Source of the DNA: Panorpa germanica
Taxonomy: Eukaryota > Arthropoda > Insecta > Mecoptera > Panorpidae
Assembly (NCBI GenBank): GCA_963678705.1
Contig: OY783207.1
Coordinates: 2,480,001-2,544,000 of the forward strand
Direction: 5' to 3'
DNA: 64,000 bases
In this document: positions 59,501-64,000 of the stretch, in pieces
Layout: each line of letters starts with the position of its first letter
Position numbering within the stretch: the first letter of the stretch is position 1
Notes under the pieces: model-generated
Told to the model about the DNA's origin: nothing
What the model saw: the letters and a program-made list of their open reading frames with translations, nothing else
Databases searched by the model: none
Translations under genes and position numbers: made by a program

Positions 59501-59641
59501 CATTTTCTTAATTTTGCCAACTTTTATTGTAACAAATGTTTTGGAACCTAAAACTGCAAGATCTTTTGCTTCAAGTATATTAATACAAATTTGAAAATAT
59601 TCAGGAACAGTATTTTCTTCAACTTGGTTTAAAAAGTCCAT
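50528..59641 (-). CDS. Ferlin (otoferlin/misfire-like), 27 exons, 1660 aa
   Basis: Exons, 5' to 3': 59641-59459, 59391-59244, 59165-59015, 58950-58812, 58691-58505, 58438-58290, 58216-58084, 57956-57805, 57719-57522, 57435-57301, 57232-57080, 57015-56824, 56752-56636, 56562-56428, 56352-56200, 56094-56000, 55788-55617, 55523-55346, 55276-54867, 54793-54734, 53218-53040, 52975-52769, 52694-52369, 51769-51309, 51236-50952, 50881-50781, 50711-50528. Sum 4983 nt; every phase closes. Ferlins are tail-anchored multi-C2 proteins in Ca2+-dependent membrane fusion. Seen in order: C2A (residues ~10-110), C2B (~175-270), FerI (FLPTFGPTNVFL), FerA/FerB (PDVVVWLRHNKHLLGYHKIA), C2D (~625-720), DWWTKFYNSL, YESELEKQREFSGFKDW, C2E with KDNSGTSDPYI (~1150-1260), LTGEGNFNWR and C2F (~1390-1540), HRPDTSFKWFKNP, then one membrane segment and PGYMVQ. 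No DysF domain. C2A lacks the usual Ca2+-binding aspartates. Intron 20 contains a protease gene. Confidence 0.93.
53282..54310 (+). CDS. Trypsin-like serine protease nested antisense in ferlin intron 20
   Basis: A single-exon, 342-aa S1-family protease. Residues 1-19 form a signal peptide (MQFLLFISIIFSTISFSLS). A pro-region ends at Arg57 before IIGG, a standard trypsin-type activation site. The catalytic triad is complete: His100 (SAAHC), Asp149 (NDIACC), Ser247 (CQGDSGGP). Asp241 occupies the S1-pocket position that gives Lys/Arg specificity. Unusual are the extra cysteines CCC (109-111) and CC (152-153), also kept in the paralogue at 44214. A C-terminal extension ends in a hydrophobic stretch (PLTYLIPNLMCIFYLL) reminiscent of a GPI-anchor signal or tail anchor. 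The gene lies wholly inside a ferlin intron on the other strand. The ATG is 64 bases from ferlin exon 21, so its 5' UTR or promoter must overlap that exon. An AATAAA at 54473-54478 is a plausible polyadenylation signal. The substrate is unknown. Confidence 0.92.
   Translation: MQFLLFISIIFSTISFSLSYKNGYGFDIVRNYSDHANDYLSSISLEETPEKIKEEERIIGGIDTNVKAYPFIVSIQKRQSKFHFCGGSILSDTLILSAAHCFISEHQSCCCILAGQTYIRNNDVGTGQRINIQQTVIHQGYNQATLHNDIACCRLVSPLTFTPTVQAVHIPDAEHFGELADKVQNVVVIGWGVTQMGGPTSSTLQQVRLPVIELNRCQALYADMAVSDTQMCTLYSDGGKDSCQGDSGGPVVAADNRTVQYGLVSYGVNCAEPQHPGVNTRVDKYLDFIKRCLDKNDPIYQMPNPTPSNPDLHHGMPHMSCSNNLLPLTYLIPNLMCIFYLL
54473..54478 (+). terminator. Protease polyadenylation signal candidate
   Basis: AATAAA about 160 bases after the protease stop codon and still inside the ferlin intron. 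Confidence 0.5.
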
Positions 59642-59890
59642 TTTTGACAGTTTTATATTAATTTTTATAGCAAATTACCTCTGACTTCTATCTTTTGTTT
59701 TAAAACTTTTTTAATTAAATTTTTTTCAGACAAACCACGTGTTTGAATAGTTCAAATCTTTGCTAGGTAATGAATTAAAAGTGTGGATCCTAGATATGAC
59801 ATAGTTTGACAGTTAAATAGTGTTTTAATTTTGAATTAATAATTATATAACAATATTTACATAAATAATAATATATTTTTACTTTTTAAC
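59642..59890. promoter_or_regulatory. Divergent promoter region between ferlin and Artemis-like genes
   Basis: Only 249 bases separate the two start codons, which point away from each other, so both 5' UTRs and core promoters must lie here. The segment is A/T-rich and I see no decisive TATA or initiator. It contains AGTGTGGATCCTAGATATGA and no repeat element, unlike most non-coding DNA in the window. Confidence 0.6.
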
Positions 59891-61226
59891 ATGAGTACAT
59901 TTGACGGAATAATCTGTGAGATACCAGGAATTGCGGTAGATAGTTTTCGATATCATAACCTAAATTCTAAAGTGTTGTTTTTGTCTCATTGTCATACTGA
60001 TCATATGGTAGGGCTTGCAAGTCTTGCTAATGTTGATAACTTTAGCGGTCTATTATACGCAAGTCCAGTATCCATTCTATTTTTAAAACATCATTATCCT
60101 TCCTTGATACCATATTTAAAGGAAATAAATGTTGGGTGTACGTATGTTTCCTCTTTCATGTTTTTTAAGTAGTAAACAAAGAGTTAAACGATCTAATAAA
60201 ATACATTTTCTAGGTGCCACTTTTATACAAATACCTGAAATGCCTCAGAAGCGACTTGCGGAGAGAACTTTAACAGTAACTCTTCTACCAGCAGGACATT
60301 GTCCAGGTTCAGTAATGTTCCTCTTTGAAATAGACGATATAAAAATACTTTATACTGGGGACTTCAGATTACCAAAAGGTGCTATTAAAAAGATGAAAGC
60401 ATTACACTATTCCAGTGGTGAACCCAAAACGTTTACTAACTTATATCTGGATACTACATTTATGAAAAGCATATATCCTTATTTTCCATCACAATTTGAA
60501 AGTTTTGAAGAACTGTATCGTATTGCAAGAGAATGGATTATATTAAGTAAAAAGCATGTCATTTTACTTCATATTCCAGCTAAGTATGGGTCTGAGTACA
60601 TATATATTGAATTGGCTAAGAGATTAAAAATGCCAATACACGTAACAAAAGAAGCTTATGAAAAATATGTATGTATACCTAATATGGACAAAAGTGTAAC
60701 TCTACATCCAAATATTACGCAAATACATGCCTGCCTACCTAATAACAGAAACACAGAAATGAATTGTTGTTACATTGATAAACAAAATATAAGAATAATA
60801 AAACCAAGTGCACTTATTTGGACAAATATGAAAGAAAATGTTGATTTATCTAAATATGACAAAAAGTTAAATATATATAGAGTCTGCTACTCTAGCCACG
60901 CAAGTTTTAATGAATTAAAATATTTTATTGAATATTTTAAGCAAAAGAAAGTTACCGCATGTGTTTTACCAGAAGGTTCAGTAAATGAAATTAATAAACA
61001 CATTTCTAGGATTTGTTCTGAATTTGATTCTGTTATAAAATACGCGGAAGATGATTCTGATTCTAATTTAAATTCGATACTTTTTACACCCGATTTATCT
61101 GAAGATATTAAACATTTACAAAGTAGCATAAAAAGGACTAGAAAAACTTATTGTTTAAATAATAAAATAGTATTACAAAGAAATAATAAAAAATTTAAGG
61201 ATGAGTTTAGTGAATTATCTGATTAA
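59891..61226 (+). CDS. Artemis/SNM1-family DNA nuclease (DCLRE1C-like)
   Basis: Two exons, 59891-60137 and 60214-61226 (1260 nt, 419 aa). The 76-bp intron starts GTACGT and ends TTCTAG; splicing gives INVGCATFIQIPE across the junction. It is a metallo-beta-lactamase/beta-CASP nuclease. The start MSTFDGIICEIPGIAVDSF and zinc motif HCHTDH at residues 33-38 align, with the same numbering, to vertebrate Artemis. Further motifs are LLPAGHCPGSVMFLFE, ILYTGDFRL with a metal-binding Asp, YLDTTF, AKYGSEYIYIELA and CYSSHASFNELKYFIEYF (beta-CASP His). Artemis opens hairpins and trims DNA ends in non-homologous end joining; SNM1A/B relatives repair crosslinks and telomeres. Artemis is the best fit by start position and length of the catalytic core. 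The tail after ~350 is short and charged, far shorter than in vertebrates. AATAAA at 61284-61289 is a likely poly(A) signal. Confidence 0.9.
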
Positions 61227-61817
61227 CACAAAATGTAAAACCATCTTATTGGTTTCTTTGACTCATTTATAGAATTTGAATTAAATAAATATCATAATTG
61301 TGCCTTAAGCTTATTATTATTTATATTTTACTTATAACCCGTTAAACACAATTACGTGCATTTAACGTTTATCTAACATAGCAAAAGTTACTTGTTACAT
61401 AAATAATTTTACCTAATATACAACTCTTTGTGACTTAATTTACTGCTGTTTGAAAAATACATCTTCTTTCTTGTGCATTTGCTTTTTCACAAATCTTGTT
61501 AATAACATCTTTTTAAGAATTGTAAATCTCAAGAAGTTTTTTTGTAAGATTAAAGGCTTTTAAAATAGCTATAAAATAAATCTCTTTTAGATTAAATATT
61601 ACAAGGTTTGGTTCATGTAATATAATACATGAATATAAATAAGTATTAATAAATTTTCAAAGATAAAGATCTATATAATATGATAAATCTAAAATATTTA
61701 TTTTGAATGAATACTCTTTGCAAAAAAACAATGTTTTAACTTTTGTTTAGAGTATTTTAGTGTATTTATAATATAGTTACATGTACGTATTTACAATAAA
61801 ATCTATAACATTTTAAC
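61227..61817. other. Convergent intergenic region between the Artemis-like gene and NFU1
   Basis: The two genes end tail to tail. It holds AATAAA for the Artemis-like gene (61284) and a minus-strand AATAAA around 61697-61702 that could serve NFU1. No other feature is seen. Confidence 0.55.
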
Positions 61818-63033
61818 TTACTTCAATTTTTTATCTTTCAATCCCTTCAGTTCTTCGAATCTTTTAAATTCTATTTCAGCAATCTCATCTTCTGGTCCTT
61901 TTACCTGTTCAACACTTAGAACTTCTGGGATATAAAATTGCAACATATTCTGAACCCCATTTTTCAGGGTAACAACAGAACTGGGACAAGATGTACATGA
62001 ACCTTGCATCTTCAACTGCACCTTTTGAAAAGAACATTCATTATAATAAGTAAATAATTTCTTTTAAAACTGTGTTAAAAGCAAAGATGTGCACAAATAG
62101 TTTTCAAAAGTATTTAAATACAAAATAGACCAGGCTCCCAGAGTAGTTTCGTTTGCAAACAGTTTGCGATCTGCATATTTTGTAAAGAAACTACTCTGGG
62201 AGCATGGTCTATTTTGTATTTAAATACTTTTGAAAACTATTTGTGCTCTGGTTAATAGTATCATTAATCTTACTACGCCATCTTTAAAAGAAATGAATAG
62301 TATATCTCCACCATCTTCTTGCACTGTTGGCCTTATTCGAGTATCTAAGAGCTCTTTGATCATCATAACGGTTTCGTCATCATCATCATTGATTTCTGTA
62401 AATTAGAAATATTCTCGAGAAAACTGTATAAATTGTGTTAGTCTTTAATGATGTTAAGTTTAGGACATACGGGTATCCTCAGAAGGTTTTGCGTCTGTAA
62501 TTATTGGCAAGCCACTCGCAGAAAAATCCATTATAACAGCAAATATTTCTGGCAATAAAGTTTTCCATTCTACATTTTCATTGTGTTTTGTAACTGTTAT
62601 AAAATCAGGACCGAAGAATACGCTTTTAACGCCATTGATTCTAAATAAAAGTTTAGCAAGTGGACTGCAGTATGCAGCAAGTCCATTTGGAAAATCCATT
62701 GTTTGTCCTGGTTCAAGAACTTTAGATCCCGGGAGAAACTTTTTGCTATTAGGATTTGGCGTATCTTGTGTTTGAATAAACATATTGCGGCATTGTTGAA
62801 TTATTGGAGATGGACGAGAATTGAGAATCGTTACTCCATTATTGCTATTGACAGTATAATCACATTTTTGAAAATATGAAGTTGCTCTAAAATATATACA
62901 TAGGAAACAATTAGTGAATTAAATTGGAAAGATTAATGCTTTAAACAATATGTGGTAAATACCCTAATAAACGATGATTAGCAACTGTTCTTTGGTATAC
63001 AGCTCTGCAAACTTGTATAGTGTTTCGAAACAT
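61818..63033 (-). CDS. NFU1: NFU1 mitochondrial iron-sulfur cluster scaffold/carrier
   Basis: Four exons: 63033-62963, 62886-62471, 62395-62274, 62021-61818 (813 nt, 270 aa). All phases close. NFU1 delivers [4Fe-4S] clusters to mitochondrial enzymes such as lipoyl synthase and complex II. The first ~55 residues ([20 protein letters not shown] onwards) are basic with few acids, like a mitochondrial presequence. The N-terminal Nfu domain begins [19 protein letters not shown]. The C-terminal NifU-like domain includes [11 protein letters not shown] and the cluster-binding CXXC in [15 protein letters not shown], then [13 protein letters not shown]. Start chosen because the only ATG upstream of exon 2 in frame gives a plausible presequence. 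Intron 3 contains a long hairpin (62091-62246). No disruption is visible. Confidence 0.95.
62091..62246. repeat. 60-bp-stem inverted repeat in NFU1 intron 3
   Basis: Left arm 62091-62150 and right arm 62187-62246 are reverse complements with about one mismatch. The loop is 36 bases. The arm begins GCACAAATAGTTTTCAAAAG and ends AGAGTAGTTTC. It could be a small MITE or, as transcribed intronic RNA, a long hairpin. No coding role. Confidence 0.85.
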
Positions 63034-63376
63034 CTTGTACTTAATTTGAATTTAGTAACTTCTTTAACCAAAATAATATCTAAAGCACCTACTCTCTATC
63101 TTGGTAAAGAACTAAAGGTTATGATAAGACTTGCAAACTAAAATTTCACATTTAATTGTAATAATAATTAAGTTTGATCTTTGTGGTTATGTAGCTGTCA
63201 AACTATAAAACGTAGTTGTGGTAAACTACAGAGCTGTTTGATTTTAAACATAGATGGCAATAAAAATATTGGCGGTTTAAATGAAAAATTATTTATTATT
63301 TTTTACAGAAAAATTACTTTATTTGTTCATAATAAATTTTGATATGATATTCTAAATAAACTCTTTTAATAGCATT
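63034..63376. promoter_or_regulatory. Intergenic region between NFU1 and the next gene
   Basis: Both neighbours are on the minus strand. This interval should contain the NFU1 promoter and the 3' UTR of the next gene, with a minus-strand AATAAA at 63318-63323. No discrete promoter element was recognised. Confidence 0.5.
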
Positions 63377-64000
63377 CTACAATGATAGACAAACATTTCG
63401 ACTAGGTGGTGGAGATTTGTCATTATTGTCAGCATTATTTCTTCTGTAGAACTCCGATCTACAATCGGGCAGGCCAAAATTATCGCGTACATAGAGTGTC
63501 TTATGGAAACCCAACATTGAATGAGTTTTCACTGGAATTAATCTATGGCATTCCTGAAAATAAAATTAGTTTTCTCACATCTACGAGGAGTTTTGTTTAA
63601 TTGAATTACTCTGTATGAAATAATATTAATACCTCATTATAAATTTCTTCCCATATTGGTTCATGACGTCGTCGGTCTGATCTTTTTGCTTTCTTATCAA
63701 GAATATTAGGATCCAAATAAAGTTTGTCGTATAAGCATCTTCGATCAAGTTTATGTGATTTTGCTCCAAAATAAGTAATTTTTGGTTCTGCTAAGAGTGG
63801 ATATTTCTTGTGAATCTGCAGACATGGATAACTTCTTACTGCATTTACGTTACATTTATGTAACAGATACATTTACAAGTAAACTAAACTTTACCTCTTC
63901 CAAACGTAAACGGTCATCTTCTTCTTTTTTGGCAATTGATTCTTCTGTATGATCAAGATACGGTGTGGGATCAAATAATTTCGATGCATAATTGAACGCA
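63377..64000 (-). CDS. Unrecognised protein, last three exons (gene continues beyond window)
   Basis: Exons 64000-63895 (partial), 63815-63633 and 63553-63377 join with closing phases and stop at 63377-63379. The visible 155 residues include KLFDPTPYLDHTEESIAKKE, PLLAEPKITYFGAKSHKLDR, LYLDPNILDKKAKRSDRRRH, EPIWEEIYN and RSEFYRRNN. The protein is hydrophilic and rich in Lys/Arg and Tyr/Trp-containing short motifs, with no membrane segment and no domain I can name. The exon count and clean splice sites argue for a real gene. The N-terminus lies outside the window, so length and start are unknown. Confidence 0.8.

Overview
This window is an AT-rich insect nuclear genome segment. Insect identity rests on a complete tan gene (N-beta-alanyl-dopamine hydrolase, an insect cuticle and neurotransmitter enzyme), spliced genes with GT-AG introns, and insect-type mobile elements. 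A hymenopteran is plausible because the long non-LTR element looks like those I associate with ants and wasps, but that is a weak inference. No tRNA, rRNA, CRISPR or prokaryotic feature was found.

Layout. Bases 1-35150 are essentially a transposon graveyard with no host gene that I can support. I see at least five families of short elements, one non-LTR retrotransposon copy of 3.66 kb with an intact 1090-aa ORF2 and an 11-bp target-site duplication (TSD), several 5'-truncated LINE tails with their own TSDs, two short LINE-derived non-autonomous insertions, a mariner-like deletion derivative and a poly(A)-tailed micro-insertion. Bases 35163-41723 hold tan (+ strand, 7 coding exons, 384 aa), whose 4.7-kb first intron is filled with the same short elements. 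Bases 43.5-45.5 kb are a decayed duplicate of part of the ferlin locus found further right; it carries a protease-like ORF that has lost its catalytic serine. Bases 46.49-49.92 kb are a 3.4-kb repeat block: a ~146-bp tandem repeat organised in a 921-bp higher-order unit, duplicated head to tail and then mirrored in a palindrome of more than 1 kb per arm.

Bases 50.5-64 kb are gene-dense. A complete 27-exon ferlin (- strand, 1660 aa, otoferlin/misfire-like) contains an intronless, apparently active trypsin-like serine protease on the opposite strand inside one of its introns. Ferlin is divergent, across 249 bp, from an Artemis/SNM1-family DNA nuclease (+ strand, 419 aa). Next comes NFU1 (- strand, mitochondrial Fe-S scaffold, 270 aa), with a near-perfect 60-bp-stem hairpin in an intron. 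The right edge has the last three exons of an unrecognised - strand gene.

Exon coordinates were derived by hand from splice signals. For tan, ferlin, Artemis and NFU1 every exon phase closes, which supports the models. The most unusual items are the giant palindrome and the nested protease with its duplicated, inactivated partner, whose protein differs far more than the neighbouring pseudo-exons do.
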